A stretch of DNA of 34,955 nucleotides from an uncultured Bacilli bacterium. Its GTDB lineage: Bacteria; Bacillota_I; Bacilli_A; RF39; UBA660. Under the pieces are notes generated by a model. It had not been told where the DNA came from. It saw nothing but the letters and a program-made list of their open reading frames with translations, and made no database searches. Shown here piece by piece: positions 15,988 to 24,934 of this stretch (position 1 is the stretch's first letter; each line of letters starts with the position of its first letter). The position numbers were made by a program, and so were the translations under genes. The stretch lies in NCBI GenBank assembly GCA_944332205.1, contig CALVJN010000015.1, positions 1 to 34,955 on the forward strand. The letters run 5' to 3'.

Positions 15988-17781
15988 ATGAATGAAAATA
16001 TAAAAAGTCATATAAAACAAAAATTGTCTCTTGTTCCTGAACAGCCAGGTAGTTATCAAATGAAAAATAAAGATAATATAATTATTTATGTAGGTAAAGC
16101 TAAAAATTTAAAGAACAGACTAAAAAGTTATTTTACCGGTACAGTTACGGGAAAGACATTGATGTTAGTTAATGATATAGTGGATTTTGAATATATTGTT
16201 ACTAATAGTGAGTTAGAATCATTAATCTTAGAAATAACATTAATAAAAAAATATAATCCAAAATATAATATTTTATTAAAAGATGATAAAAGCTATCCTT
16301 ATATTGAATTAACTGATGAAACTTACCCAACGTTAAGAGTTGTACGAAATTTAAACAAAAAAAAGAATAAAAATAAAAATAAATATTTTGGTCCATATCC
16401 AAATGTAATGGCAGCGCGTAAAACAGTTGATATAATAAATAGAGTATACCCATTAAGGAAATGTAACAATATGGGAAAAAATGTATGTTTATACTATCAC
16501 ATAGGAGAGTGTCTTGGTTATTGTAAAAGAGAAAATATTGATAAAGAAAAATTAATTAACATGAAAAATGATATTATTTCTTTTTTGAACGGAAATAAAG
16601 AAATTATTTCTAAAAAGATAGAGAATGATATGCAAATTGCTAGTCAAAATCTAAATTTTGAAAAAGCTATCGAATTAAAGTCAATGTTAGAAGATATTAA
16701 TATAACACTAAAAAAACAAACTATAGTTTTAAATAAAAATTATACTTGTGATATATTTGGATATTACAAGCACAATAATTATTTATCAGTCCAAGTATTT
16801 TTTATACGAGAAGGAGTATTGTTTGGTCATCATTATGATATTTTTACAGTAGTTGAAGAAAAAGAAGAAGCTATTATAGAATATATTATAAAATTTTATG
16901 AAAAAGGGAACTTATTACCAAAAGAAATATTTGTTAATGATCTAGTTGATTGTAACATTTTAAAATCTTACTTGAATATAAAAGTTTCTATACCAAAAAA
17001 AGGAAATATTAAAAAATTATTAGAATTAGCAAATAATAATGCAAAAAATTTAATAAATGAAAAAGAAGAAACTATAAGCAGAGATGATAAAGCACGATTA
17101 ACTGCATTAAATGAATTAAAAAATATTTTGCAGTTAGAAAATATTTATCGAATTGAAGCCTTTGACAATTCACATTTATTTGGAACGTTTTATGTTGGTG
17201 GTATGGTAGTATTTGACAATTTTGTTGCCAATAAAAACCTTTATCGGAAATTTAAAATTGGAATTGACGTTAAAGATGATCTTTCAGCCATGAAAGAAGT
17301 AATATATAGAAGATATTATCGTGTTATTATGGAAAATTTAGAAAAACCAGATTTAATTATAGTAGATGGGGGTACACATCAAGTAAAAGTAGCTTGCGAA
17401 GTTATAAAATCCTTAGAACTCGATATTCCAGTTATTGGTTTAAAAAAAGATGATAAACATAGGACAAATACTATCATAGATTGGAATCTTAAAGAAATAA
17501 ATATAGACTCTAAAAGTAATTTGTTTTTATTTCTTACGAAAATTCAAGATGAAGTTCACAATTATGCAATAAGTTATCACAGAAATATTAAAACTAAAGG
17601 AATGCTTTCAAGTATTTTATCAATGATTAATGGAATAGGAGAGGTTAGGAAAAAGGAACTTTTAAAAAAATATGGTTCGTTAAAGAAAATAAAAGATGCG
17701 CCACTAAATGAATTAGAAAAAATTTTAGGAGTAAATATTGCTAAAAACTTATATGACTATTTAAATAATATTCAAAGTTAA
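15988..17781 (+). CDS. uvrC: Excinuclease ABC subunit C
   Basis: UvrC makes both incisions in nucleotide excision repair after UvrA/UvrB find damage. I start it at ATG 15988, where GGTGATTTT is properly spaced and the product begins like other UvrC proteins; an upstream start at 15940 would add 16 hydrophobic residues and run through a -10 element. The 597-aa protein has the GIY-YIG nuclease (about 15-95, PGSYQ and YVGKAKNLKNRL), a Cys-containing segment (about 155-175), a UVR UvrB-contact motif (about 195-235), the RNase H-like 5' nuclease (FDNSH near 390 and IVDGG near 459), and C-terminal helix-hairpin-helix motifs (INGIGEVRKKELL). Length is normal. Confidence 0.98.
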   Translation: MNENIKSHIKQKLSLVPEQPGSYQMKNKDNIIIYVGKAKNLKNRLKSYFTGTVTGKTLMLVNDIVDFEYIVTNSELESLILEITLIKKYNPKYNILLKDDKSYPYIELTDETYPTLRVVRNLNKKKNKNKNKYFGPYPNVMAARKTVDIINRVYPLRKCNNMGKNVCLYYHIGECLGYCKRENIDKEKLINMKNDIISFLNGNKEIISKKIENDMQIASQNLNFEKAIELKSMLEDINITLKKQTIVLNKNYTCDIFGYYKHNNYLSVQVFFIREGVLFGHHYDIFTVVEEKEEAIIEYIIKFYEKGNLLPKEIFVNDLVDCNILKSYLNIKVSIPKKGNIKKLLELANNNAKNLINEKEETISRDDKARLTALNELKNILQLENIYRIEAFDNSHLFGTFYVGGMVVFDNFVANKNLYRKFKIGIDVKDDLSAMKEVIYRRYYRVIMENLEKPDLIIVDGGTHQVKVACEVIKSLELDIPVIGLKKDDKHRTNTIIDWNLKEINIDSKSNLFLFLTKIQDEVHNYAISYHRNIKTKGMLSSILSMINGIGEVRKKELLKKYGSLKKIKDAPLNELEKILGVNIAKNLYDYLNNIQS

Positions 17782-17834
17782 ATTTACTTTTTTTTATTTA
17801 CAATGTATAATAAAAAAAGAAAGGTAGGATTATT

Positions 17835-18212
17835 ATGAATAAAAAAATAAATAAGTTTATTAAAAAAAATAAAAATAAAATAATTATTAGCCTTATATTT
17901 TTGCTTTTTCTTTGTACAATTATAATATTAATAATTAACAATGAAAAAAACAATTCCAATACCGAAACTAACAATGATGCAAATATTATACTTGACGAAG
18001 TTACAGAAGAAGATATTATAAGTGCATACAACTTTACTAAAGAAGATGCTAAAAAGTTAGTTATGCAAGAGTTTAACAGTGATAACTTTGAATTTAATGT
18101 TTCTATAAGCTCAAATGCTAAGTATATTGTAGAAGTAAAAAATACGGTAAATGATAATGTTTATAAATATGAGGTTGATCCTGCAACTAAAACATATGTT
18201 GAAATATTATAA
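17835..18212 (+). CDS. Small membrane-anchored PepSY-like protein
   Basis: A 125-aa protein with a very basic N-terminus, a single membrane segment at about 18-35, an Asn/Thr/Asp-rich spacer, and an extracellular domain (about 60-125) with the outline of a PepSY domain: an initial helix (KEDAKKLVMQEF), then strands, ending in YKYEVDPATKTYVEIL. PepSY domains are often linked to inhibition or regulation of extracellular peptidases, but no specific partner is shown. A TATAAT at 17806 and AAAGGTAGGA support the start. It lies 17 bases before mutL and is probably cotranscribed with it. Confidence 0.65.
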   Translation: MNKKINKFIKKNKNKIIISLIFLLFLCTIIILIINNEKNNSNTETNNDANIILDEVTEEDIISAYNFTKEDAKKLVMQEFNSDNFEFNVSISSNAKYIVEVKNTVNDNVYKYEVDPATKTYVEIL

Positions 18213-18229
18213 ATAGTATTTGGTGATTT

Positions 18230-20038
18230 ATGGGAAAAATTGAATTAATGAGTGAAGATTTAGCCAATAAAATAGCTGCTGGTGAAGTTGTTGAAAAAAC
18301 AATGAACGTTGTTAAAGAGCTTGTTGAAAATTCTATTGATGCTAAAAGTTCCGAAATAAAAATCGAATTACTTGATAGTGGAATTAAAGAAATTATTGTT
18401 ACAGATGACGGAATAGGAATGGATAAAGATGATGCTATTTTAGCATTTTCTAGACATGCAACAAGTAAACTTAAAACTTTAGAAGATTTATTTTATATTA
18501 ATAGTTTAGGTTTTCGTGGTGAAGCCTTACCTTCAATAGCAGCAGTAAGTCATGTTAATCTAAAAACATCTGACGGCAATATAGGAACTGAAGTAGAAAT
18601 AGATGGTGGAAATCTCCAAGAAATTAAATATAGCGATTTAAAAAAGGGAACAAGAATAACTGTAAAAAATTTATTTTTCAATACTCCAGTTCGATTAAAA
18701 TACTTAAAAAATCCTTATACAGAATTAGCCAATATTGTAGATTATGTTAATAAAATGGCATTATCATTTCCAAATATTAGATTTTTGTTGATAAATAATG
18801 AAAAAATTTTACTTAACACTGATGGTAAAGGAAATCTTTTAAAGGTCATAAGTAATATATATGGTATTGACTTAGCAAAAAAAATGATACCTATAGTTGG
18901 AGAAAATGATGATTATGAAATAAATGGTTACATTTCATATCCAGAATGTGCAAGGACCTCAAAAAATAATATTGTTATTTTAGTCAATGGACGAGCAATA
19001 AAAAACTCTGAAGTTTCTAAAATTATAATAGACTGTTACCATACATATATACCAGAAAGTAAATTTCCTATTGTAATTTTAAACATAAATGTTGATCCGA
19101 TATTAATAGATGTAAATATTCATCCAACTAAAATGGATATAAAGTTTTCTAAAATTGATACCTTGAAAGATCTAATAAGTTCAGCTATAAAGAATAAATT
19201 GGAAAATATTAACTTAATACCAGAAATAAAAAATAGTATTTCAATGTACAATAAATATAACAATATTCCAAAAGAAAATGATAAAGATAATACTTGGATG
19301 TTAAATAATAATATTAATAATTTTGATATTAAACCAGTTGAATATTCGCTAGATTTAGATTCTACATATATAGTAAAAGATAGTGATAAAACTAATGAAT
19401 GTGTGGAATTAAAAAACAAACAAGAAGAAACTTATTTATCAACAAAAGAAAGCAAAATTAAAAAAATGTATCCTGTTGGAGTTGTACATGCGACTTATAT
19501 AATAGCAGAAAATGAAGATGGTATGTTTGTTATTGATCAACATGCTGCTGCAGAGAGAATAAATTACGAAAAATATTTAGAAAAATTAGGAAATAATGAT
19601 AACACAAATATTGAATTATTAATACCAATTAAACTAGAATTTTCAAATAAAGACTTTATAATATTAAAAGAAAACTTATATATTCTATTAAATATGGGAT
19701 TTATAATTGAAGAGTTTGGGATTAATACAATTTTAATAAGAAGTCACCCTTATTGGTTACCTAGTTATGCTATTGAAGAATCAATAAAAAAAATAATTGA
19801 TATTGTAATTTTAACAGAGAATTTTGATAAATATAAATTTATCGAAAAAGTAGCTGCTACACTTGCGTGCAAAATTAGTATTAAAGCTAATGATAGAATA
19901 ACATTAACTGACATGGAAGATTTACTAGAAAGATTACGAAATACAAAAAATCCATTTACATGTCCACATGGAAGACCAACAATTATTACTTATTCAAATT
20001 ACGAATTAGAAAAATTGTTTAAAAGAGTTATGAATTAA
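18230..20038 (+). CDS. mutL: DNA mismatch repair protein MutL
   Basis: MutL links MutS recognition to strand incision. The 602-aa protein has the GHKL ATPase motifs: ENSIDAKS near 32-39, DDGIGM near 63-68, and GFRGEAL near 96-102. The C-terminal domain keeps the endonuclease site DQHAAAERINYE near 436-447 (pattern DQHA-x2-E-x4-E), the ACK segment near 544, and CPHGRP near 577, all expected of the nicking MutL type found in bacteria without MutH. The region at 340-400 between the domains is a poorly conserved linker. It is followed after 14 bases by a prepilin gene. mutS is not adjacent but 5.4 kb upstream. Confidence 0.97.
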   Translation: MGKIELMSEDLANKIAAGEVVEKTMNVVKELVENSIDAKSSEIKIELLDSGIKEIIVTDDGIGMDKDDAILAFSRHATSKLKTLEDLFYINSLGFRGEALPSIAAVSHVNLKTSDGNIGTEVEIDGGNLQEIKYSDLKKGTRITVKNLFFNTPVRLKYLKNPYTELANIVDYVNKMALSFPNIRFLLINNEKILLNTDGKGNLLKVISNIYGIDLAKKMIPIVGENDDYEINGYISYPECARTSKNNIVILVNGRAIKNSEVSKIIIDCYHTYIPESKFPIVILNINVDPILIDVNIHPTKMDIKFSKIDTLKDLISSAIKNKLENINLIPEIKNSISMYNKYNNIPKENDKDNTWMLNNNINNFDIKPVEYSLDLDSTYIVKDSDKTNECVELKNKQEETYLSTKESKIKKMYPVGVVHATYIIAENEDGMFVIDQHAAAERINYEKYLEKLGNNDNTNIELLIPIKLEFSNKDFIILKENLYILLNMGFIIEEFGINTILIRSHPYWLPSYAIEESIKKIIDIVILTENFDKYKFIEKVAATLACKISIKANDRITLTDMEDLLERLRNTKNPFTCPHGRPTIITYSNYELEKLFKRVMN

Positions 20039-20052
20039 AGAGGGCTATAAAT

Positions 20053-20604
20053 ATGAATAAAAAAAATAGAGGTTTTACTTTAATAGAATTATTAGCGGTA
20101 ATAATTATTCTTAGTATTTTAATGATAATAGCGGTTCCAAGTGTTACTAAATATATAAGTGATGCAAGAAAAAAAGCATATGTAAGTACAATATCTAGTT
20201 ACGTGCAGTCAGTAAGTGTAAAAATGTTGGCTTTTGGATTTGACCAAAAGCCAAGTATAAATCAAGCATTGCTAATCCCATTTAGCGAAATAAAAATGGA
20301 AAAAAAAGCAGTTTCTCCTTATGGAAAATTTTTAGAAGAACAATGTTATATTATTGTGCTTGCTAACGATGGCGGGAAATATTCTTTTTATGTTAACATT
20401 AAAGATAGTTCTGGTTACAAAGTATATAATGTTAAAAGTAGTAATATAAATATTAATACGCCAACAACATCTACTAACATTAAAGATCCTGTAAAAATAA
20501 GTGAAATAAAAAATGGAATTATAGTAAAAATTGGTGAAAATAATTTTAAAATTAGTGAAAATAATAATATAGATTCTAAATTTATATTATTAGAAAGTGC
20601 ATAA
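20053..20604 (+). CDS. Prepilin-like protein (major pilin or ComGC type)
   Basis: A 183-aa protein with a textbook class III signal: a basic leader MNKKNRG7 followed by F8-TLIE12, then the helix LLAVIIILSILMIIAVPSV. The proline inside the helix (AVPS) is typical of type IV pilins and ComGC-like pseudopilins. The globular part (about 50-183) has a Thr/Ser-rich middle and ends in a short strand-rich segment; I do not recognise a named domain. AGAGGG lies just upstream. It sits 14 bases behind mutL, far from the other pilus genes at the left of the window. It could be the main pilin subunit or an independent surface pseudopilin. Confidence 0.85.
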   Translation: MNKKNRGFTLIELLAVIIILSILMIIAVPSVTKYISDARKKAYVSTISSYVQSVSVKMLAFGFDQKPSINQALLIPFSEIKMEKKAVSPYGKFLEEQCYIIVLANDGGKYSFYVNIKDSSGYKVYNVKSSNININTPTTSTNIKDPVKISEIKNGIIVKIGENNFKISENNNIDSKFILLESA

Positions 20605-20642
20605 AAACAAATACTTTAAAAGCTTATTTATATAACTTTTTA

Positions 20643-20671
20643 TTTACATTTTTAACAAAATGTGTTATAAT
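20643..20671 (+). promoter_or_regulatory. Strong promoter of the miaA operon
   Basis: TTTACA (20643-20648), a 17-base spacer, TATAAT (20666-20671) with an extended TG (TGTTATAAT). It lies 21 bases before the ATG of the 168-aa gene, with GGAGATGA as the ribosome site. It is among the best promoters in the window. Confidence 0.8.
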
Positions 20672-20691
20672 GTACACCTGGAGATGATAAT

Positions 20692-21198
20692 ATGAAAAGA
20701 AATGAAAATAGCAGTGGAAGTATTAGTAATTTAAAAATATCAAATGAGATTTTAGCAAAGTTTTTAGTAAGAGAAAAGCTAGTTCTAGCAAGTGATATTT
20801 TAATTGAAACAACAAAAGATATTTCTAGTTCAATATTAATAACAGAGCCATTTCATAGAAACAAAAAAAGCATTATATTAGCAGGTATAGATCCATCAAA
20901 AATATTTAGTTCAAAGTTAACTAAAAATGAAGAAGACACTGGTCAAATTAATTTTGTGTGTAACGGAGTTTCTGCTAATACAAAAAAATTCGTTGATAGT
21001 GTGCTTAACCATGGTGCATTTAATATTGGTATATGTACTTCTAGTGATAAAGAATATACTAAAAATAATAGATTTTTGCAAAGGTTTAGAGGAGATTTAT
21101 TAGCAGTTGGAATTCCTGTTGATGAATATCAAGAGACAGTATCTGATTATAAATTATATTTATTATCATATAGAGATAAAACTGGAAAAAGAAAATGA
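20692..21198 (+). CDS. Uncharacterised 168-aa protein upstream of miaA
   Basis: I do not recognise this protein. It has no membrane segment. The first 15 residues are polar and probably disordered; the rest looks like a compact alpha/beta protein with strands such as SIILAGID (65-72) and FNIGICTSS (115-123), and a basic C-terminus (RDKTGKRK). It is the first gene after a strong promoter, and its TGA overlaps the miaA ATG (ATGA), so miaA translation is coupled to it. That arrangement suggests a functional or dosage link with tRNA modification, but nothing in the sequence proves it. Confidence 0.75.
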   Translation: MKRNENSSGSISNLKISNEILAKFLVREKLVLASDILIETTKDISSSILITEPFHRNKKSIILAGIDPSKIFSSKLTKNEEDTGQINFVCNGVSANTKKFVDSVLNHGAFNIGICTSSDKEYTKNNRFLQRFRGDLLAVGIPVDEYQETVSDYKLYLLSYRDKTGKRK

Positions 21199-22064
21199 AA
21201 AATATTATAGTTATTGCCGGGCCAACTGGAGTAGGGAAAACTAAATTAAGTATTCAATTAGCAAAACTAATTAACGCCGAAATAATTAATGCCGATTCAA
21301 TGCAAGTATATAAAAATTTAAACATTGGCACAGCTAAAATAAAGGATGATGAAAAAGAGAATATAATTCATCACCTTTTTGATATTGTTGATGTTAACAA
21401 AAATTATACAATATTTGACTATCAAAAAAATTGCCGAAAAGAAATTGAAAAGATTTTAAAAAAAGGAAAAAGAGTTATTTTAGTTGGTGGCAGTGGTTTA
21501 TATATACGCGCAGCATTGTATGACTATAAATTAGAAAAAGAAAATATAAAAAATACATATATTGACAAAACAAACAATGAACTTTTTGAAATGGTAAAAA
21601 AAATAGATTCAAACTCAACTATTCATATTAACAATCGAAAAAGACTAATTAGATTCTTACAAAAAAAAGATAATAATCAAGAAATTTTAAATGATTCTAA
21701 GCCAATATATGACTTTGATATAATTGGTTTAACTACTGAACGAAAAAATTTATATAATATAATCGACACTCGTGTTGATAATATGATTAAAGAAGGATTA
21801 ATTAATGAAGTTAAAGTTTTGTATGACAAAAAAATTAATTCTAAAGCTATAAATACTGGAATAGGATATAAAGAATTATATAAATACTTTGATGGTAGCA
21901 TTAATATTGAAGAAGCAATATCACTTATAAAAAGGAATTCTAGAAGATATGCTAAAAGACAGTATACATTTTTCAATCATCAATTTTCTATAAAATGGTT
22001 TGAAACAGACTACCAAAATTTTTCAAATACAATAAATAGTGTATATAACTATTTAATGAGGTGA
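21195..22064 (+). CDS. miaA: tRNA dimethylallyltransferase
   Basis: MiaA transfers a dimethylallyl group to N6 of A37 in tRNAs reading U-starting codons. The 289-aa protein begins with the P-loop GPTGVGKT (8-15), followed by the substrate motifs NADSMQVYKNLNIGTAK (35-51), the VGGSGLYIRA loop near 97-106, and the RRYAKRQYTFF motif near 252-262, where conserved Arg/Gln contacts tRNA. Slightly shorter than the usual 300-315 aa but complete. It overlaps the upstream gene by four bases and is followed by rsmE after four bases, with the rsmE ribosome site overlapping the miaA stop. Confidence 0.97.
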   Translation: MKNIIVIAGPTGVGKTKLSIQLAKLINAEIINADSMQVYKNLNIGTAKIKDDEKENIIHHLFDIVDVNKNYTIFDYQKNCRKEIEKILKKGKRVILVGGSGLYIRAALYDYKLEKENIKNTYIDKTNNELFEMVKKIDSNSTIHINNRKRLIRFLQKKDNNQEILNDSKPIYDFDIIGLTTERKNLYNIIDTRVDNMIKEGLINEVKVLYDKKINSKAINTGIGYKELYKYFDGSINIEEAISLIKRNSRRYAKRQYTFFNHQFSIKWFETDYQNFSNTINSVYNYLMR

Positions 22065-22068
22065 TATT

Positions 22069-22782
22069 ATGCAAAGATATTTTGTCAATGAAAAAATTGG
22101 CAATTATTTTTTTATTGATAACAAAGATAGTTATCATATCATTACAGTTATGCGTATGCATTTAAAAGATAGAGTTGAAATTGTTTATCAAAACAAACTA
22201 TTTTTATGTGAAATAACTTTGTTAGAGCCTAATGTAAAATGTGAAATAATAGAAGAACTAAATAACACTATATTACAAATACCTAAAGTTTCAATAGCTC
22301 AAAGCTTAGTAAAAGAACAAAAAATGGATTATATTCTACAAAAATCAACAGAATTAGGAGTTTATGAAATAATTCCAACATATACAGAAAGATCAATTAT
22401 AAAGATTAATGATAAATATGATAAAAAAATAGAGAGATGGAAAAAAGTAGTAAAAGAAGCAAGTGAACAATCGAAAAGATTTACACTGCCTAATATAAAT
22501 AGAATCATAGATTTAAATGAACTAGCAAAAGAACAATATGACTTTAAATTTATTTGTAGTGTAAATGAAAAAAGAAAAACTATAAAAAATGTATTATCAA
22601 ATATTAATATTAATGATACAATATTATTTGTAATAGGTCCTGAAGGTGGATTTTCTGAAAAAGAGGAAAAATTGCTTATCGATAATGGATTTCAAACTAT
22701 AACGCTAGGCAAAAACATTTTAAGAACAGAAACTTCTTCAGTATTTATATTAAGCGTAATAAACTATCATTTTATGAGGTGA
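22069..22782 (+). CDS. rsmE: 16S rRNA (uracil-1498-N3)-methyltransferase
   Basis: RsmE methylates U1498 of 16S rRNA in the small-subunit decoding region. The 237-aa protein has an N-terminal PUA-like domain (about 1-70) and a SPOUT methyltransferase domain with the knot motifs VIGPEGGFSEKE near 188-199 and LGKNILRTETS near 214-224, which bind S-adenosylmethionine. The ribosome site GAGGTGAT overlaps the end of miaA. In Bacillus, rsmE is directly followed by mtaB; here one extra gene lies between them. Confidence 0.95.
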   Translation: MQRYFVNEKIGNYFFIDNKDSYHIITVMRMHLKDRVEIVYQNKLFLCEITLLEPNVKCEIIEELNNTILQIPKVSIAQSLVKEQKMDYILQKSTELGVYEIIPTYTERSIIKINDKYDKKIERWKKVVKEASEQSKRFTLPNINRIIDLNELAKEQYDFKFICSVNEKRKTIKNVLSNININDTILFVIGPEGGFSEKEEKLLIDNGFQTITLGKNILRTETSSVFILSVINYHFMR

Positions 22783-22788
22783 TAATAA

Positions 22789-23616
22789 ATGACTGAGCTT
22801 TTGAATAAAATTTCATCAGAAAATTTAATTGTTATTTGTATTGTAATGAGTATAGTAGCGTTATTTTTGGCTATATCTGTTTCTATAGAATTTTTTAATA
22901 ATTATAAAAGAAAAAAAATATTAAAAAAAGAAGATAATATTTATGATAGTGATGAAAATACTGATATTAATACTATTGAAGATTCAAATATAAAATATGT
23001 TGAAGAAGATGAAGAGTTAGAAAAAACAAAAGCCAAGTTAGAACTTGCTAAATTAAAAGAAAGATTAATAAAAGAAGAAGAAGAAAAGAAAAAACTTTTA
23101 GAAATAAACTTAGCTTTAGTTAATAATGAAAAAGCAAAAGATGATGTTAAGGAAAATAATATAGAAAAAAATAATGAGGTTTCAAAACTTAAAGATAATA
23201 TCTCAAACAATTTAACATATGAACAATTAGAAGAAGAAAATGCTATTATAAGTTATGATGAGTTAAAGAATTCAACAACATTTGGATATACAGATGAGGA
23301 AATGAATAAATATGCCGATGAAAAAGATGCTATCATCAGTATTGAAGAATTAGAAAAATTATATAAAGAATCAAAGGCGATTTACGAAGATAAAAAAGAA
23401 TCTGTTGTTATAAAACGAGTAGAAGATTTGCCTGAAATATCTAGTACCAAAAAATTTCAAAGTTCACCATTTATTTCTCCAGTATACGGTATAGGTATTA
23501 ATGAAGAAAACATACAACTCGAACAAACAGCTAATCTTGAAAAATTAAATGAAGAAATAAGAAAGACTAATGAGTTTTTGAAAGCACTTAAAGAACTAAA
23601 AAAGAACTTACAATAG
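22789..23616 (+). CDS. Membrane-anchored acidic coiled-coil protein, function unknown
   Basis: A 275-aa protein with one N-terminal transmembrane helix (about 14-36), a basic stop-transfer stretch (NYKRKKILKK), then a mostly cytoplasmic, very acidic region. Residues 70-105 form an obvious coiled coil with repeated E/K heptads, and a second helix lies at about 245-275. The middle contains short Ser/Pro-rich segments. The layout resembles bitopic envelope or division-associated scaffolds, but I recognise no family. It sits between rsmE (6-base gap) and mtaB, neighbours that are adjacent in Bacillus, so it is an insertion into a conserved pair. Its stop codon lies within a terminator hairpin. 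Confidence 0.7.
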   Translation: MTELLNKISSENLIVICIVMSIVALFLAISVSIEFFNNYKRKKILKKEDNIYDSDENTDINTIEDSNIKYVEEDEELEKTKAKLELAKLKERLIKEEEEKKKLLEINLALVNNEKAKDDVKENNIEKNNEVSKLKDNISNNLTYEQLEEENAIISYDELKNSTTFGYTDEEMNKYADEKDAIISIEELEKLYKESKAIYEDKKESVVIKRVEDLPEISSTKKFQSSPFISPVYGIGINEENIQLEQTANLEKLNEEIRKTNEFLKALKELKKNLQ

Positions 23617-23629
23617 TTCTTTTATTTTG
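23601..23629 (+). terminator. Terminator overlapping the end of the coiled-coil gene
   Basis: AAAGAACT (23601-23608), loop TACAAT, AGTTCTTT (23615-23622), then ATTTTG. The 8-bp stem includes the last codons and the TAG of the preceding gene. It could end or attenuate the miaA-rsmE transcript before mtaB. Confidence 0.7.
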
Positions 23630-23647
23630 AAATATGGGAGTGATTTT

Positions 23648-24934
23648 ATGAAAGTAGGGATATATACTTTAGGGTGTAAAGTAAATACATATGAAAGTGA
23701 ATATGTTATTAGTTTACTAAAAAAAAATAATTATGAAATTAAAGATTTTAATGATATATGTGACATTTATATAATTAATACATGTACAGTTACAAATAAT
23801 AGTGATGCTAAAAGTCGAAAGATGATTAGGCACGCAAAGAAGTTAAACCCTAATGCTTGCATTATTGCAATGGGATGCTTTATTGAATCAAACAAAGACA
23901 GTATCATGGAAAATTTACCTGAAATTGATATTGTTATCGGAAATAAAGATAAAGGAAATATTATTAATTTATTAGATGAATATTTTGAAAATAAAAAGAA
24001 AATAAATGATACATATTCAAATTTTGATGATATTTTTGAAAATATGCTGATCGACAATTATAATGAACATACAAGAGCATTTGTAAAAGTACAAGATGGA
24101 TGTGAAAATTATTGTAGCTATTGTATTATACCTAAAGTTCGAGGTAAATGTCGCAGTAAAAAATTAGAAGATGCTATATCTGAAATTACTAAACTTGTTC
24201 AAAACGGATATAAAGAAATAGTACTAACTGGGATTCATACCGGAAATTACGGAGTTGATCTAGGAATAAATTTTGCAACTTTATTGAAAGAAGTATTAAA
24301 AATAAAAGGACTTGTAAGACTTAGAATATCATCAATTGAAATAACAGAGTTAACTGATGAAGTTTTAAATATAATTGCTAATAATGACATAATTGTCAAT
24401 CATTTTCACATTCCCATTCAATCAGGAAGTGATAAAGTATTAAAACTCATGAATAGAAAATATAATATCGAATATTTCATAAAGAAAATAGAAAAAATTA
24501 GAAAAATAAAAAAAGATGTTTCTATTACTACGGATATTATTGCAGGACATCCCGGTGAGAATGAAGAAGAATTTTTAAATGTTATTAATAATGTTAAAAA
24601 AATCGGCTTTACAAAATTACATGTTTTCCCATATTCAATAAGAAATGGCACTCCTTCATCAAAGCTTGAGCAGATTAATGATAGACAAAAAAAAGAACAT
24701 ACTAGAAAATTACTAGAATTATCAAAGCAATTAGAAATAAATTATATGGAAAAATTTATAAATAAAACATTACCAGTTTTAATTGAACGATACAAAGATA
24801 GTTATTCCTATGGTCATACAACTAATTATTTAGAAGTTTTAATTAATTCAAAATTAGAACCATCAAAAATATATAATGTAGAAATAAAGAATATTTCTTA
24901 TCCATATTGTATTGCTGAGGTAAAAAATGATTAA
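23648..24934 (+). CDS. mtaB: tRNA t6A37 methylthiotransferase MtaB
   Basis: MtaB adds a methylthio group to t6A at position 37 of tRNAs, a radical-SAM reaction needing two Fe-S clusters. The start is ATG 23648, with GGGAGTGA just upstream; an earlier in-frame TTG at 23627 would place that site inside the gene. The 428-aa protein opens with the MTTase domain (YTLGCKVNTYES at 5-16, with further Cys near 45 and 79), then the radical-SAM motif CENYCSYC (near 149-156), and ends with a TRAM-like RNA-binding segment. Lys/Ala features and length (about 430-450) fit MtaB better than MiaB. It overlaps the next gene by eight bases. Confidence 0.94.
   Translation: MKVGIYTLGCKVNTYESEYVISLLKKNNYEIKDFNDICDIYIINTCTVTNNSDAKSRKMIRHAKKLNPNACIIAMGCFIESNKDSIMENLPEIDIVIGNKDKGNIINLLDEYFENKKKINDTYSNFDDIFENMLIDNYNEHTRAFVKVQDGCENYCSYCIIPKVRGKCRSKKLEDAISEITKLVQNGYKEIVLTGIHTGNYGVDLGINFATLLKEVLKIKGLVRLRISSIEITELTDEVLNIIANNDIIVNHFHIPIQSGSDKVLKLMNRKYNIEYFIKKIEKIRKIKKDVSITTDIIAGHPGENEEEFLNVINNVKKIGFTKLHVFPYSIRNGTPSSKLEQINDRQKKEHTRKLLELSKQLEINYMEKFINKTLPVLIERYKDSYSYGHTTNYLEVLINSKLEPSKIYNVEIKNISYPYCIAEVKND

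Noticed and set aside
16202-16453. 83-aa minus-strand open frame inside uvrC
   Set aside because: It is antisense to a well-conserved gene, lacks a ribosome site, and its composition is that of a shadow frame.
17798-18031. 77-aa minus-strand hydrophobic frame opposite the PepSY-like gene
   Set aside because: It mirrors the Lys/Asn-rich coding strand, which gives Phe/Leu/Ile runs in antisense; no start signals.
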